Shown: positions 37,240 to 47,010, counted from the stretch's first letter. The stretch is 64,000 nucleotides of DNA from Paraburkholderia sp. PGU19 (GCF_013426915.1 NZ_AP023179.1:1364001-1428000); one strand, 5' to 3'. Numbers and translations: made by a program. The notes: generated from the letters alone by a model not told the origin.

Positions 37240-38073
37240 ATGGCATTTGGCGTCATCATCATCGGCGATGAAATCCTGTCCGGCAGACGCGTCGACAAGC
37301 ATCTGCCGAAAGTCATCCAGCTTCTGAGCGCGCGCGGCCTGTCGCTGTCATGGGCCGAATATATCGGCGACGATCCGGAGCGCATCACGGCGACCTTGCG
37401 CCGCACGTTCGCTTCCGGCGATATCGTGTTCTCGACGGGCGGCATCGGCGCAACGCCCGACGATCACACGCGCCAATGCGCCGCCGCCGCGCTTGCCGTG
37501 CCGCTCGAACTGCATCCCGAGGCAAAGGCGCTGATCCAGGAACGCATCCGCGAGATGCACCCGGCCAATTCGCCCGCGCCCGTCGATTTCAATTCGCCGG
37601 ACAACCTGCATCGTTTGAACATGGGCACGTATCCGCGCGGCGCGTCGATCATTCCGAATGGGTACAACAAGATTCCTGGTTTTTCTGTCGGAGATCATCA
37701 CTTCGTCCCGGGCTTTCCGGTGATGGCCTGGCCGATGATCGAATGGGTGCTGGATACGAAGTACCAGCATCTGCATCATTCGACGCCGCATGCGGAAAAG
37801 TCTCTGCTCGTCTTCGAGTTGCCCGAGTCGACGCTGACGCCGCTGATGGAAAAGATCGAGCATGACTTTCCGGGCGTGCGCGTATTCAGCCTGCCGAGCG
37901 TTGGTGACTCGGAGCGCGGCGGCATCTATGCGCGCCGGCATATCGACCTCGGCGTGAAGGGTGAGCCGGAAGCCGTCGCGGCCGCGTTCGTGAAGCTGCG
38001 CGAAGGCGTGCATCTGCTCGGCGGCGATATCGTCGAGCCGGAAGTGGCAGCGCAGGCGCAGTCGCGTAACTAG
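37240..38073 (+). CDS. CinA-like molybdopterin-binding domain protein
   Basis: This is a 277-residue protein with the MoaB/Mog fold found in competence-damage proteins: IIIGDEILSGRRVDKHLPKVIQLL, the GD-EP region and the STGGIGATPDDHTRQC motif that binds the pterin-like ligand. It ends without the CinA C-terminal deamidase domain. Function in beta-proteobacteria is not defined. A GAGG site precedes the ATG by 6 nt, 15 bp after the EI24 frame. The two genes are commonly neighbours and may be co-transcribed. Confidence 0.85.
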   Translation: MAFGVIIIGDEILSGRRVDKHLPKVIQLLSARGLSLSWAEYIGDDPERITATLRRTFASGDIVFSTGGIGATPDDHTRQCAAAALAVPLELHPEAKALIQERIREMHPANSPAPVDFNSPDNLHRLNMGTYPRGASIIPNGYNKIPGFSVGDHHFVPGFPVMAWPMIEWVLDTKYQHLHHSTPHAEKSLLVFELPESTLTPLMEKIEHDFPGVRVFSLPSVGDSERGGIYARRHIDLGVKGEPEAVAAAFVKLREGVHLLGGDIVEPEVAAQAQSRN

Positions 38074-38150
38074 CGCGGCGGAGAGGGGCGTGCAACGCGT
38101 CCCGGTCCTAAGAACATCATCCGCGTGTCACATCGCGCGCGGACGATTCC

Positions 38151-38186
38151 AAAAGAAAACGGCGCACGGTATGCAACGTGCGCCGT
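38151..38186 (-). terminator. Terminator of the rhodanese gene
   Basis: The stem ACGGCGCAC/GTGCGCCGT (loop about 10 nt) is followed on the minus strand by GTTTTCTTTT. A second perfect stem, GTAAGAAGCG/CGCTTCTTAC at 38191-38217, lies just upstream on that strand. Confidence 0.65.
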
Positions 38187-38239
38187 GTGCGTAAGAAGCG
38201 ACGGCTGCGCTTCTTACTCCTATGCGTGCGTGAGATCCG

Positions 38240-38704
38240 TCAAGCGCCAATCCACGGCAGTCCGCGAAAACACCAGCCCGACACCGTCTTCCGATGCCCT
38301 TGGCCATCCTTGTCGCCTTCGAAGCCTTCGAGCAGATCCAGCGCCTTCGTGAAGCCGGCCTGGGTGGCGGCGATAGCTGCCAGCTTCGAGCGCGCCGCGC
38401 TGCGGCACAGCAGCAGCACGGGCGTGTCGGGCGTCGCGACCTGGCGCAGCTGATCGATGAATTCGGCATTCGGCACGCCGCCCGGATAGCGCGTCCATTC
38501 GACATGCGCGTACTGGCCGTCGCCGACGACGGGGCGGCCGACCCAATCCAGTTCGGCGCGCGTGCGCACATCGACGAGACGGGTGCGCGGGTCGAGTTGC
38601 AGAAGCTCGAATGCCTCGGCAGGCGTGACGGCGCCCGCGTAAGGGAGCTGATTGACGACACGGCGCTTTTCAGCCTGGCTGTACAACTGTTCGAGCGTAC
38701 TCAT
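38240..38704 (-). CDS. Rhodanese-domain protein
   Basis: This is a 154-residue single rhodanese domain. The catalytic loop is LLLCRSAARSK with the active cysteine present (CRSAAR). The RLVDVRTRAELDWVG region and an FEGDKDGQGHR block before the end are typical of the GlpE/YbbB-like single-domain group. It should transfer sulfane sulfur; donor and acceptor are unknown. The start at 38704 has an AAGGAGAT ribosome binding site. Confidence 0.85.
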   Translation of the reverse strand: MSTLEQLYSQAEKRRVVNQLPYAGAVTPAEAFELLQLDPRTRLVDVRTRAELDWVGRPVVGDGQYAHVEWTRYPGGVPNAEFIDQLRQVATPDTPVLLLCRSAARSKLAAIAATQAGFTKALDLLEGFEGDKDGQGHRKTVSGWCFRGLPWIGA

Positions 38705-38806
38705 GACAGCAAATCTCCTTGGGGCCAAAAAAACATTCTAGCAAGGTGTCGTCGCGGCGCACGCCCCACCGCCACGCACAGCGCGAAATTCGGCGATGGA
38801 CGGTGT

Positions 38807-38823
38807 CGCCCGACAATGGTGCA
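38807..38823 (+). promoter_or_regulatory. NtrC-like binding site 1 upstream of glnA
   Basis: The 17 bp CGCCCGACAATGGTGCA resembles the NtrC consensus (TGCAC-N6/7-GGTGCA), with an intact TGGTGCA half and a degenerate left half. It lies about 180 bp upstream of the sigma-54-type promoter. Confidence 0.5.
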
Positions 38824-38876
38824 AAATGAGCGCTATGCACCAAAACGGAATCTTAAGCGGGCGCAGACTACGGGCG

Positions 38877-38893
38877 CGCACAATCATGGTGCA
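38877..38893 (+). promoter_or_regulatory. NtrC-like binding site 2 upstream of glnA
   Basis: The 17 bp CGCACAATCATGGTGCA matches the NtrC enhancer consensus (TGCACnnnnnTGGTGCA-like) better than site 1: GCAC on the left and GGTGCA on the right. Between the two sites, TGCACC at 38836 is a further half-site. It lies about 110 bp upstream of the -24 element. Confidence 0.65.
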
Positions 38894-39002
38894 GATGCAT
38901 CGCGTGGCCCCGGACAATTCCCGCAAACGGTGTATGCAAATTCCCTGCGAAGGCGCGTCGGCATTGGGGCTGTAACGACGTGGCGCACACGGAACACAAA
39001 CA

Positions 39003-39018
39003 TGGCACAGAAGCTGCT
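39003..39018 (+). promoter_or_regulatory. Sigma-54 (-24/-12) promoter of glnA
   Basis: TGGCACAGAAGCTGCT fits the consensus TGGCAC-N5-TTGCW except for one base at the -13 side, with invariant GG (39004-39005) and GC (39016-39017) at the required 10 bp spacing. The leader to the glnA ATG would be about 130 nt. With upstream NtrC-like sites this predicts nitrogen control by the ntrBC products encoded downstream. Confidence 0.75.
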
Positions 39019-39158
39019 TTATTGGTGCCGATCAGATTGGCCCGATGCCAGCATCATATTTCCCCACCCGTACGTATCGAGGGGTGGACGCATCGAGGCT
39101 GGTCAGCTAGATTGGGCGGCGGCTGAACCCGCCGAATTCGTTAATCAGGAGATAGGTT

Positions 39159-40574
39159 ATGAGTAAATCCGTGGCCGACGTCATGCAGCTCGTCAAGGAC
39201 GAGGACGTCAAGTTTGTCGACTTCCGTTTCACCGACACGCGCGGCAAGGAGCAACACGTTTCGGTGCCGGTGTCGGCATTCGACGAAGACAAGTTTGAAA
39301 GCGGCCATGCGTTTGACGGTTCCTCGATTGCTGGCTGGAAGGGCATCGAAGCGTCGGACATGCTGCTCGTGCCGGACGCCGACACCGCCTTCATCGACCC
39401 GTTCTACGAAGAGTCGACCCTCGTGCTGACCTGCGACGTCGTCGAACCGGCTGACGGCAAGGGCTACGAACGCGACCCGCGCTCGCTCGCAAAGCGCGCC
39501 GAAGCGTATCTGAAGAGCACGGGCCTGGGCGACACGGCCTACTTCGGTCCGGAACCCGAATTCTTCATTTTCGACTCGGTCCAGTGGGCTGCTGATCAAT
39601 CGGGCTGCTTCGTCAAGATCGGCTCGGAAGAAGCACCGTGGTCGTCGGGCAAGGAATTCGAAGGCGGCAACACGGGTCACCGTCCGGGTACGAAGGGCGG
39701 CTACTTCCCGGTTGCTCCCGTCGACACGTTCCAGGACATCCGCTCGGAAATGTGTCTGCTGCTCGAACAGATCGGCATCCCCGTTGAAGTTCACCACCAC
39801 GAAGTGGCAGGTCAAGGCCAGAACGAAATCGGCACGAAGTTCTCGACGCTGGTTCAACGCGCTGACTGGACGCAACAGCTGAAGTACATCGTTCACAACG
39901 TCGCGCACACGTACGGCAAGACGGCGACGTTCATGCCGAAGCCTGTCGTCGGCGACAACGGTTCGGGCATGCACGTTCACCAGTCGATCTGGAAGGACGG
40001 CCAGAACATGTTCGCGGGCAACGGCTACGCTGGCCTGTCGGAATTCGCGCTGTTCTACATCGGCGGCATCATCAAGCACGCTCGCGCGCTGAACGCGATC
40101 ACGAACCCGGGTACGAACTCGTACAAGCGTCTCGTGCCGCACTTCGAAGCGCCTGTGAAGCTGGCTTACTCGGCACGTAACCGTTCGGCATCGATCCGTA
40201 TTCCGCACGTTCCGAACCCGAAGGGCCGCCGTATCGAAACGCGCTTCCCGGATCCGCTCGCGAACCCGTACCTGTGCTTCTCGGCACTGATGATGGCAGG
40301 TCTGGACGGCGTGCAGAACAAGATCCATCCGGGCGAAGCCGCCGACAAGAACCTGTACGACCTGCCGCCGGAAGAGGATGCAAAGATCCCGACCGTGTGC
40401 GCCGGCCTCGATCAGGCGCTGGAAGCACTCGACGCAGACCGTGAGTTCCTGACGCGTGGTGGCGTGTTCACCGACGGCATGATCGACGCTTACCTCGAAC
40501 TGAAGGAAACCGAGCTGCAACGCGTGCGTATGACCACGCACCCGGTCGAGTTCGAACTGTACTACTCGCTGTAA
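39159..40574 (+). CDS. glnA: Glutamine synthetase type I
   Basis: This is a 471-residue enzyme that makes glutamine from glutamate, ammonia and ATP, the central step of ammonium assimilation. GSI hallmarks are [17 protein letters not shown], the metal ligands in [19 protein letters not shown], and the adenylylation region [14 protein letters not shown] with its tyrosine, which indicates control by GlnE. Length agrees with GSI-beta enzymes. The upstream region has a sigma-54 promoter and NtrC-like sites. A terminator at 40648 separates it from ntrB. Confidence 0.97.
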   Translation: MSKSVADVMQLVKDEDVKFVDFRFTDTRGKEQHVSVPVSAFDEDKFESGHAFDGSSIAGWKGIEASDMLLVPDADTAFIDPFYEESTLVLTCDVVEPADGKGYERDPRSLAKRAEAYLKSTGLGDTAYFGPEPEFFIFDSVQWAADQSGCFVKIGSEEAPWSSGKEFEGGNTGHRPGTKGGYFPVAPVDTFQDIRSEMCLLLEQIGIPVEVHHHEVAGQGQNEIGTKFSTLVQRADWTQQLKYIVHNVAHTYGKTATFMPKPVVGDNGSGMHVHQSIWKDGQNMFAGNGYAGLSEFALFYIGGIIKHARALNAITNPGTNSYKRLVPHFEAPVKLAYSARNRSASIRIPHVPNPKGRRIETRFPDPLANPYLCFSALMMAGLDGVQNKIHPGEAADKNLYDLPPEEDAKIPTVCAGLDQALEALDADREFLTRGGVFTDGMIDAYLELKETELQRVRMTTHPVEFELYYSL

Positions 40575-40647
40575 TCGCTGTAGGTGGCGCTGCGCTTCGT
40601 TCGCGAGATGCGGCGAAGCGTACGCCCCGACGCTGCGATCGGTCACG

Positions 40648-40674
40648 AAGGGACGGCGGCGCCGTCCCTTTTTC
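40648..40674 (+). terminator. Rho-independent terminator of glnA
   Basis: The stem AAGGGACGGC/GCCGTCCCTT with loop GGC is followed by TTTCG. It lies 75 bp after the glnA stop and suggests ntrB is partly expressed from its own promoter or by read-through. Confidence 0.85.
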
Positions 40675-40847
40675 GTTGGATCGAAAGTTGTGACGTTTTT
40701 GTTGCGGAACGGCTGCTGCAGCGTGTTGTTGATTTGACGTATTGAACCGCGTGCGATGAAGCCCGCCTCACCATCTCCTGTCGACGGGGGTTGGCGCTCT
40801 GGCGCTGGCTGCCGTCCCATGCAAGGCTATCGAGACCCGACTGCAAG

Positions 40848-41990
40848 ATGGTATTGAAGAACCTGATCAAGGCCAGAAAAGGGCACACCGACGCATTGTC
40901 GGATGATGCGCAACTCGTCGAATCCGGTTTGCTGCCGGGCTTCGAGGCGCTGCCCACCGTCGTGCTCGTGCTCGACAAGCGGACGCTGCGTGTTGCGTTC
41001 GCGAATCCGTCGGCCGAGTCGATGCTCGAAATGTCGCGCCGGCAGCTCACCCAAATGGCCTGGCCCGACATCTTCACGAACGGCGAAGAACTGACGGCGA
41101 CCATCGCCGCGATCGCCGCTCACCGTTTTCACGCGACCCATCTGGATGCTGTGCTCGAACGCGCCGGCCACGAGCCGCTGCACGTGCATGCGATCGTCGG
41201 CTTCCTGGAAAGCGCGCAGGACTACGTGCTGCTCGAGCTGTTCGAGAACGAGCGTCATCTAAGGTCCGACCGCGAAGAGCGCATCCATGATCTGACGGCC
41301 GTCAACAAGCAGTTGATCCGCAATCTCGCGCATGAGATCAAGAACCCGCTCGGCGGCATTCGCGGCGCGGCGCAACTGCTCGAATTCGAACTCGGCGCGC
41401 GCGAACGCGACGAGCTGCGCGAGTACACGCAGGTCGTCATCAAGGAATCGGACCGGCTGCAAACGCTCGTCGACCGGTTGCTCGAACCGCATCGTCATCC
41501 GCATATCGTCGGCGACGTGAATATTCACGAAGTCTGCGAGCGCGTGCGCGCGGTGATTCTCGCGGAGTTTCCGCGCGGTCTGACGATCGAGCGCGACTAC
41601 GACGTCAGCGTGCCCGATCTGCGCGGCGACAAGGAGCAACTAATCCAGGCGCTGCTGAACATCGTGCGCAATGCTGCCGAAGCGCTGCGCGAACGCATCT
41701 CGCAAGGCGATGCGCGAATCGAGTTGCGTACCCGCGTGGCGCGCAAGGTGACGATCGCGAAACGTCTTTGCAAGCTGGCACTGGACTTGCATATCGTCGA
41801 CAACGGGCCCGGCATTCCCGAAGACATACGCGACCGCATCTTCTATCCGCTCGTATCGGGCAGGGAAGACGGCAGCGGTCTTGGCCTGACGCTCGCGCAG
41901 ACTTTCGTGCAACAGCACGAAGGGATGATCGAAGTGGAGAGCCGTCCGGGTCACACCGAGTTTCAGATTCTGCTGCCGCTCGACAGCTGA
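40848..41990 (+). CDS. glnL: Nitrogen regulation sensor kinase NtrB
   Basis: This is a 380-residue cytoplasmic kinase. A PAS-like N-terminal domain (LPTVVLVLDKRTLRVAFANPSAESMLEMS) is followed by HisKA with the phospho-acceptor in RNLAHEIKNPLGGIRGAAQLLE. The HATPase domain has the N box (NIVRNAAEAL), DNGPGIPEDIRDRIF and GSGLGLTLAQ. It phosphorylates NtrC under nitrogen limitation and is controlled by PII. The ATG at 40848 fits the family (MVLKNLI); an upstream in-frame ATG is less likely. It lies 49 bp upstream of ntrC, same strand. Confidence 0.93.
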   Translation: MVLKNLIKARKGHTDALSDDAQLVESGLLPGFEALPTVVLVLDKRTLRVAFANPSAESMLEMSRRQLTQMAWPDIFTNGEELTATIAAIAAHRFHATHLDAVLERAGHEPLHVHAIVGFLESAQDYVLLELFENERHLRSDREERIHDLTAVNKQLIRNLAHEIKNPLGGIRGAAQLLEFELGARERDELREYTQVVIKESDRLQTLVDRLLEPHRHPHIVGDVNIHEVCERVRAVILAEFPRGLTIERDYDVSVPDLRGDKEQLIQALLNIVRNAAEALRERISQGDARIELRTRVARKVTIAKRLCKLALDLHIVDNGPGIPEDIRDRIFYPLVSGREDGSGLGLTLAQTFVQQHEGMIEVESRPGHTEFQILLPLDS

Positions 41991-42039
41991 TACTTGACTG
42001 GTTACACCACACGCAAGACAAGACTTCTGACGGACCTAT

Positions 42040-43554
42040 ATGAAGCCGATCTGGATAGTAGACGACGATCAATCGATCCGTTGGGTGCTCGAAAAAGCAC
42101 TCGCACGCGAGAACTTCGCGACGCGCAGCTTTGCGAATGTGCGCGAAGCCGCGGGCGCACTGGAACACGACAGCCCGCAGGTGCTCGTCTCCGATATCAG
42201 GATGCCTGGCGGCTCCGGGCTCGAACTGCTGCAGACCGTGCGCGACCGCGTGCCCGGCTTGCCCGTCATCATCATGACGGCGTTCTCGGATCTCGATAGC
42301 GCCGTGGCCGCGTTTCAGGGCGGCGCATTCGAATACCTCGCGAAGCCGTTCGACGTCGATAAGGCCGTCGAGCTGATTCGCCGCGCCGTCGACGAAAGCA
42401 TGCGCGGCGAACACACATGGGACGACCGCGTTGCCGAAGCGCCCGAGATGCTCGGTCAGGCGCCCGCGATGCAGGACATGTTCCGCGCGATAGGCCGTCT
42501 GTCGCATTCGGCCGCGACCGTGCTCATTACGGGCGAATCAGGCACCGGTAAGGAACTTGTCGCGCGCGCCTTGCACCGACATAGCCCACGCGCGAACGGT
42601 CCGTTCATCGCATTGAACACGGCGGCGATTCCGAAAGATCTGCTGGAATCCGAACTGTTTGGTCATGAGCGTGGCGCGTTCACGGGTGCGCAGGCGATGC
42701 GCCAGGGCCGTTTCGAGCAGGCTGAGAACGGCACGCTGTTTCTCGATGAAATCGGCGATATGCCATTCGACTTGCAGACGCGTCTGTTGCGTGTGCTGTC
42801 GGATGGGCAGTTCTATCGCGTCGGCGGACATAACCCGCTGCGCGCGAACGTGCGCGTGATCGCCGCGACGCACCAGAATCTCGAATCGCGTGTGCGGCAA
42901 GGACTGTTCCGCGAGGACTTGTATCACCGCTTGAACGTGATCCGTCTGCGCTTGCCGGCGCTGCGTGAACGCAGCGAGGACATTCCGCTGCTAACGCGTC
43001 ACTTCTTGCAGAAGAGCGCGCGCGATCTTGGTGTCGAGCCGAAGCGCGTGTCGGATGAAGCGCTTGCCTATATGACGTCGCTGCCGTTTCCGGGCAACGT
43101 TCGGCAACTCGAAAATCTCGCGAACTGGCTGACCGTGATGGCGCCCGCGCAGACGATCGAGATCAAGGACTTGCCGCCCGATCTCGTATCGACGCAGCAG
43201 GCCGGGGCGGAGTTCGCGACGTCGGCGGGATCGCTGCCGATCGACGGCTCAGTGAGCAACGGTGGCGTCACAAACGGCGTGGCGCCGATCGCGGGTGCGC
43301 CCGTCGCTGCCGGCGGCGTGGTGATACCGTCGCCTGTTGCCGCGTGGGAGAGCGGGCTGCGCACGGAAGTCGCGAAGCTGTTGCGCGAGAATGCCGCCGA
43401 TGTGATGGATGAGCTGTCGCGCCGTTTTGAAGCGGCTGTGATCCGCGAAGCGCTCGACTTCACGCGCGGGCGCAAGGTCGAAGCGGCCGAGCGGCTCGGC
43501 ATCGGGCGCAATACGATCACGCGCAAGATTCAGGAGTTGAATCTCGAACCGTAA
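42040..43554 (+). CDS. glnG: Nitrogen regulation response regulator NtrC
   Basis: This is a 504-residue sigma-54 activator. The receiver has [11 protein letters not shown] and the phospho-Asp in [13 protein letters not shown]. The AAA+ domain has Walker [16 protein letters not shown], the sigma-54 contacting GAFTGA loop and Walker [11 protein letters not shown] Gly/Ala/Val-rich linker (about residues 385-435) is followed by a Fis-type helix-turn-helix ([22 protein letters not shown]). It should activate glnA from the sites at 38807-38893. A strong terminator follows the stop codon. Confidence 0.95.
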   Translation: MKPIWIVDDDQSIRWVLEKALARENFATRSFANVREAAGALEHDSPQVLVSDIRMPGGSGLELLQTVRDRVPGLPVIIMTAFSDLDSAVAAFQGGAFEYLAKPFDVDKAVELIRRAVDESMRGEHTWDDRVAEAPEMLGQAPAMQDMFRAIGRLSHSAATVLITGESGTGKELVARALHRHSPRANGPFIALNTAAIPKDLLESELFGHERGAFTGAQAMRQGRFEQAENGTLFLDEIGDMPFDLQTRLLRVLSDGQFYRVGGHNPLRANVRVIAATHQNLESRVRQGLFREDLYHRLNVIRLRLPALRERSEDIPLLTRHFLQKSARDLGVEPKRVSDEALAYMTSLPFPGNVRQLENLANWLTVMAPAQTIEIKDLPPDLVSTQQAGAEFATSAGSLPIDGSVSNGGVTNGVAPIAGAPVAAGGVVIPSPVAAWESGLRTEVAKLLRENAADVMDELSRRFEAAVIREALDFTRGRKVEAAERLGIGRNTITRKIQELNLEP

Positions 43555-43610
43555 GCGTTGACGCCTCAGGGCATGATGCGAGTGGTGCGGCGTTCATACG
43601 CGGCAAAGTA

Positions 43611-43655
43611 AAGCGGCTCGACGGCGCGGTGCGCCATCGAGCCGCTTCTTCTTTT
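43611..43655 (+). terminator. Terminator of ntrC
   Basis: A long stem AAGCGGCTCGACGGCGC/GCGCCATCGAGCCGCTT (one mismatch) is followed by CTTCTTTT, about 55 bp after the ntrC stop. It also faces the end of xthA. Confidence 0.85.
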
Positions 43656-43683
43656 GCGAATGCGCTTGTGCTTATGCGGCGAG

Positions 43684-44460
43684 TTACTCGGTGAGCGCGA
43701 CGACGGGCGCGTGATCCGACGGCTGATCCCACTTGCGTGGCGTCTTGTCGACGTCGCAATGCGTGCAGCTTGCGGCAAGCGGCTTCGACAGCAGGATATG
43801 GTCGATGCGCAAGCCCGCGTTGCGGCGGAACGCGAGCATCCGATAGTCCCACCACGTGAAGGTCTTCTCGGGCTGATCGAAGAGCCGGAACGAATCGACG
43901 AGACCCAGTTCGACGAGGCGGTTGAACTGCGCGCGCTCTTCCGGCGACACGAGGTTCTGTCCTTCCCACGCCTTCGGATCATGCACGTCGCGGTCTTCGG
44001 GCGCGATGTTGTAGTCGCCCAGCAGCGCGAGCTTTGGATGCTGCGCGAGTTCGCTGGCGATCCAGTCGTGCAGCGCGTCGAGCCAGCGCAGCTTGTAGGC
44101 GAACTTGTCGGTGCCGGGCGCCTGGCCGTTCGGGAAGTAGGCGCTGATCACGCGCACGCCTTCGATGGTGGCCGCGATCACGCGCTGCTGCGGGTCCTCG
44201 AAGCCGGGTATGTTGCGCATGATGCTGGCTTCGTCGACGTTCATGCCGTCGCGCACGAGTATGCCGACGCCGTTATACGTCTTCTGACCGGCGAACCAGC
44301 TGCGATAACCCTTTTCCTCGAGTTCTGCGCGCGGAAATTTTTCGTCGGGCAGTTTCAGTTCCTGAAGACACAGCACGTCGGTCTGGCTGAGTTCGAGCCA
44401 GTCGATCACATGCTGCTGACGAACCTTCAGGGAGTTCACATTCCACGTGGCTAATTTCAT
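43684..44460 (-). CDS. xthA: Exodeoxyribonuclease III (AP endonuclease)
   Basis: This is a 258-residue DNA repair nuclease that cleaves abasic sites and digests 3' ends. Family motifs are complete: MKLATWNVNSLKVR, LQELKLPDEKFP with the metal-binding Glu, YFPNGQ, LLGDYNIAPED, the W-D-Y-R block (TFTWWDYRMLAFRRN) and the final SDHAPVV with the catalytic Asp-His. The mature length is normal. It is monocistronic, placed between the ntrC terminator and the initiator tRNA. Confidence 0.93.
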   Translation of the reverse strand: MKLATWNVNSLKVRQQHVIDWLELSQTDVLCLQELKLPDEKFPRAELEEKGYRSWFAGQKTYNGVGILVRDGMNVDEASIMRNIPGFEDPQQRVIAATIEGVRVISAYFPNGQAPGTDKFAYKLRWLDALHDWIASELAQHPKLALLGDYNIAPEDRDVHDPKAWEGQNLVSPEERAQFNRLVELGLVDSFRLFDQPEKTFTWWDYRMLAFRRNAGLRIDHILLSKPLAASCTHCDVDKTPRKWDQPSDHAPVVALTE

Positions 44461-44546
44461 CGCTCGTTCTCGTTGTATCAGGTGCTGGATGGAATCTTAC
44501 CGCGATCGGGCAGCGCCGCTCAGTACGGCAACATGCATAGGCAAAA

Positions 44547-44584
44547 ACGCAAAAGCCCGCAACGCTTTGGGCGATGCGGGCTTT
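44547..44584 (-). terminator. Terminator of the tRNA-fMet gene
   Basis: The stem AAAGCCCGC/GCGGGCTTT with a 14-15 nt loop is followed on the minus strand by TGCGTTTTTGCC. It lies 65 bp after the tRNA end. Confidence 0.75.
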
Positions 44585-44648
44585 GGATGCGTAACACTAC
44601 CTGTACTGCTTGAGGCCGTGTGGAGCAGGACACGATGCCTTTGAAACT

Positions 44649-44725
44649 GGTTGCGGGGACAGGATTTGAACCTGTGACCTTCGGGTTATGAGCCCGACGA
44701 GCTGCCAGACTGCTCCACCCCGCGT
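44649..44725 (-). tRNA. Initiator tRNA-fMet(CAU)
   Basis: This is a 77 nt tRNA with the encoded CCA. It has the initiator hallmarks: a C1-A72 mismatch at the top of the acceptor stem (CGCGGGG paired from position 2) and three G-C pairs before the anticodon loop (GGGCTCATAACCC). The T-arm is GTTCAAATC. It is transcribed on the minus strand and followed by its own terminator. Confidence 0.95.
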
Positions 44726-44837
44726 CAGAGAGGCGAATTGTACGGACACCTTCGTCATGCGTCAAACATTTGATCGAAGTTTTTTCATCTTCTTCTGCTA
44801 CGTGTTGGTGGCGTAGTGTTTCATCGCGTGTTTCATC

Positions 44838-45542
44838 TCAACCATGATCGGCTTCGATCGCCCAGTCGACAGCCTTTTGCGCATGCAGCGCAGTCGTATC
44901 GAACACAGGCAGAATAGCGTCTTCCTGTCGGACCAGCAGCGTGATCTCGGTGCAGCCGAGAATGACGGCCTGCGCGCCGCGAGCCTTCAGGTCTTCGATC
45001 ACGTTTTGATAGATCGCTCGCGATGACGGCTCGATGGTCCCATGGCACAACTCGTCGTAGATGATCCGATGGACGTGCGCGCGGCCTTCGTCATCGGGGA
45101 TCAGCGTATCGAGGCCGAAGCGCTCGCGCAGGCGACCCGCGTAGAAGGTCTGCTCCATCGTATAGCGCGTGCCCAGCAAGCCGACTCGCTCGATGCCCGC
45201 CGCGCGCAGCGCTTCGCCCGTTGGATCGGCGATATGCAGAAAGGGCACCGCGATCGCCGCTTCAATCGCTTCGTGCACGCGATGCATGGTGTTCGTCGCG
45301 AGCAGCACGATGTCGGCGCCGCCGCGCTCCAGTTGTCGGGCGGCATCCGCCATCTGCACGCCGAGCGCGTGCCAGTCGCCCGCTCGCTGGTTCGCTTCGA
45401 TGGGTGCGAAGTCGACGGTCACCATCAGGCTGCGCGCATTGTGATGGCCGCCGAGACGCGCCTTCGCATAGCGGTTCAGCAGCGGGTAATACTCGGCCGA
45501 GGATTCCCAACTCATCCCGCCGATCACGCCTATCGTTTTCAT
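44838..45542 (-). CDS. Aspartate/glutamate racemase-family protein
   Basis: This is a 234-residue protein of the Asp/Glu racemase superfamily, beginning MKTIGVIGGMSWESSAEYY. The second catalytic cysteine is present (GCTEI, Cys197), but the first catalytic position is Thr83 (LLATNTMH). This Thr83/Cys197 pair is the arrangement described for the atypical E. coli L-aspartate/glutamate racemase YgeA. An ATG at 45542 was chosen over an upstream one. It may supply D-amino acids or degrade them. It diverges from codA. Confidence 0.85.
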   Translation of the reverse strand: MKTIGVIGGMSWESSAEYYPLLNRYAKARLGGHHNARSLMVTVDFAPIEANQRAGDWHALGVQMADAARQLERGGADIVLLATNTMHRVHEAIEAAIAVPFLHIADPTGEALRAAGIERVGLLGTRYTMEQTFYAGRLRERFGLDTLIPDDEGRAHVHRIIYDELCHGTIEPSSRAIYQNVIEDLKARGAQAVILGCTEITLLVRQEDAILPVFDTTALHAQKAVDWAIEADHG

Positions 45543-45720
45543 ATCGCGCTCTTGTCTGTACCCGTTGATCGCGTCGAGTATAGGCTGCGAGCCGTTGGGG
45601 TGAGCGGTACGGATCGCGCGTGGCCGGCCAGTACGGTACGGTCTTTTGTCCTTTGCCATCAGGATGCTCCCAACGCATTCCTTCCGCCGATAGAATCGTA
45701 GTCATGCAAAGGAGCCGCCC

Positions 45721-47010
45721 ATGGATCTGATCGTCCGCAATGCCGTATTGCCACGCAGTGCCCCGAAACAGAATGGCCCCGTCGATATCGGCATCGAAGG
45801 CGGACGCATCGCCGCCGTCGCGCCGAACCTCGCCGCCAGCGCACGCGAAGAGATCGACGCGCAAGGCGCGCTCGTTACGCCGCCATTCATCGACGCGCAC
45901 TTCCACATGGACGCGACGCTGTCGTATGGCTTGCCGCGCGTGAACGCATCGGGCACCTTGCTCGAGGGCATCGCGCTGTGGGGCGAACTGAAGCCGCATC
46001 TGACGCAGGAAGCGCTCGTCGAGCGCGCGCTGCAGTATTGCGACTGGGCCGTCGCGCGTGGTCTGCTCGCCATCCGCACGCATGTGGATGTATGCGACGA
46101 GCGCCTGCTCGCTGTCGAAGCACTGCTCGAAGTGAAGCGCCGCGTCGCGCCTTACATGGACCTGCAACTGGTCGCGTTTCCGCAAGACGGGCTGCTGCGC
46201 AGTGCGGGTGCGTTCGACAATCTCAAGCGCGCGATTGCGATGGGTGTCGATGTGGTCGGCGGCATTCCGCATTTCGAACGGACGATGGCGGACGGCGCGG
46301 AGTCGGTGCGGCTGCTATGCGAGTTCGCTGCTGAAAAAGGCTTGCGCGTCGACATGCATTGCGACGAATCGGATGATCCGCTGTCGCGTCACATCGAAAC
46401 GCTTGCGGCGCAGACGCATCGGCTCGGGTTGCATGGCCGCGTGACAGGCTCGCATCTGACGTCGATGCATTCGATGGACAACTACTACGTCAGCAAGCTG
46501 CTGCCGCTGATGCGCGAATCGGGCGTGGCGGCCATCGCGAATCCGCTGATCAACATCACGTTGCAAGGGCGCTCGGACACCTACCCGAAACGGCGCGGCA
46601 TGACACGCGTGCCGGAGATGCTGGCGGCGGGGATCAACGTCGCGTTTGGCCACGACTGCGTGATGGACCCTTGGTACAGCCTCGGTTCCGGCGACATGCT
46701 CGAAGTCGCGCACATGGGCTTGCACGTCGCGCAGATGACGGGTATCGACGCGATGCATGCGTGTTTTGACGCCGTCACGGTGAATGCGGCGCGTATTCTT
46801 GGGCTGGAGCGTTATGGAGTTGAGCCGGGATGCGATGCGAATCTCGTCGTGCTTGACGCGCGCGATGCTGTCGAGGCGATACGTTTGCGCGCGGCGCGGC
46901 TGGCAGTCGTGAGCCGGGGGAAAGTGGTGAGCCGCGCTCCGGCGGCACGCGCGATGTTGTCGCTGGAAGGGCGGCCTATGGAAGTGGACTTCAAACTGCA
47001 TCGCGGGTGA
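45721..47010 (+). CDS. codA: Cytosine deaminase-type amidohydrolase
   Basis: This is a 429-residue metal-dependent amidohydrolase that closely resembles E. coli CodA (427 residues). Shared blocks are PPFIDAHFHMDATLSYG (metal ligands His-X-His), RTHVDVCD, PHFERT, HCDESDDPLSRH, ANPLINITLQGRSDTYPKRRGMTRV and FGHDCVMDPWY. CodA converts cytosine to uracil and ammonia. A GGAG site lies upstream of the ATG. No CodB-like permease is next to it, so transport must occur elsewhere, or the substrate may be a related pyrimidine. It is followed by the palindromic repeat. Confidence 0.88.
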   Translation: MDLIVRNAVLPRSAPKQNGPVDIGIEGGRIAAVAPNLAASAREEIDAQGALVTPPFIDAHFHMDATLSYGLPRVNASGTLLEGIALWGELKPHLTQEALVERALQYCDWAVARGLLAIRTHVDVCDERLLAVEALLEVKRRVAPYMDLQLVAFPQDGLLRSAGAFDNLKRAIAMGVDVVGGIPHFERTMADGAESVRLLCEFAAEKGLRVDMHCDESDDPLSRHIETLAAQTHRLGLHGRVTGSHLTSMHSMDNYYVSKLLPLMRESGVAAIANPLINITLQGRSDTYPKRRGMTRVPEMLAAGINVAFGHDCVMDPWYSLGSGDMLEVAHMGLHVAQMTGIDAMHACFDAVTVNAARILGLERYGVEPGCDANLVVLDARDAVEAIRLRAARLAVVSRGKVVSRAPAARAMLSLEGRPMEVDFKLHRG

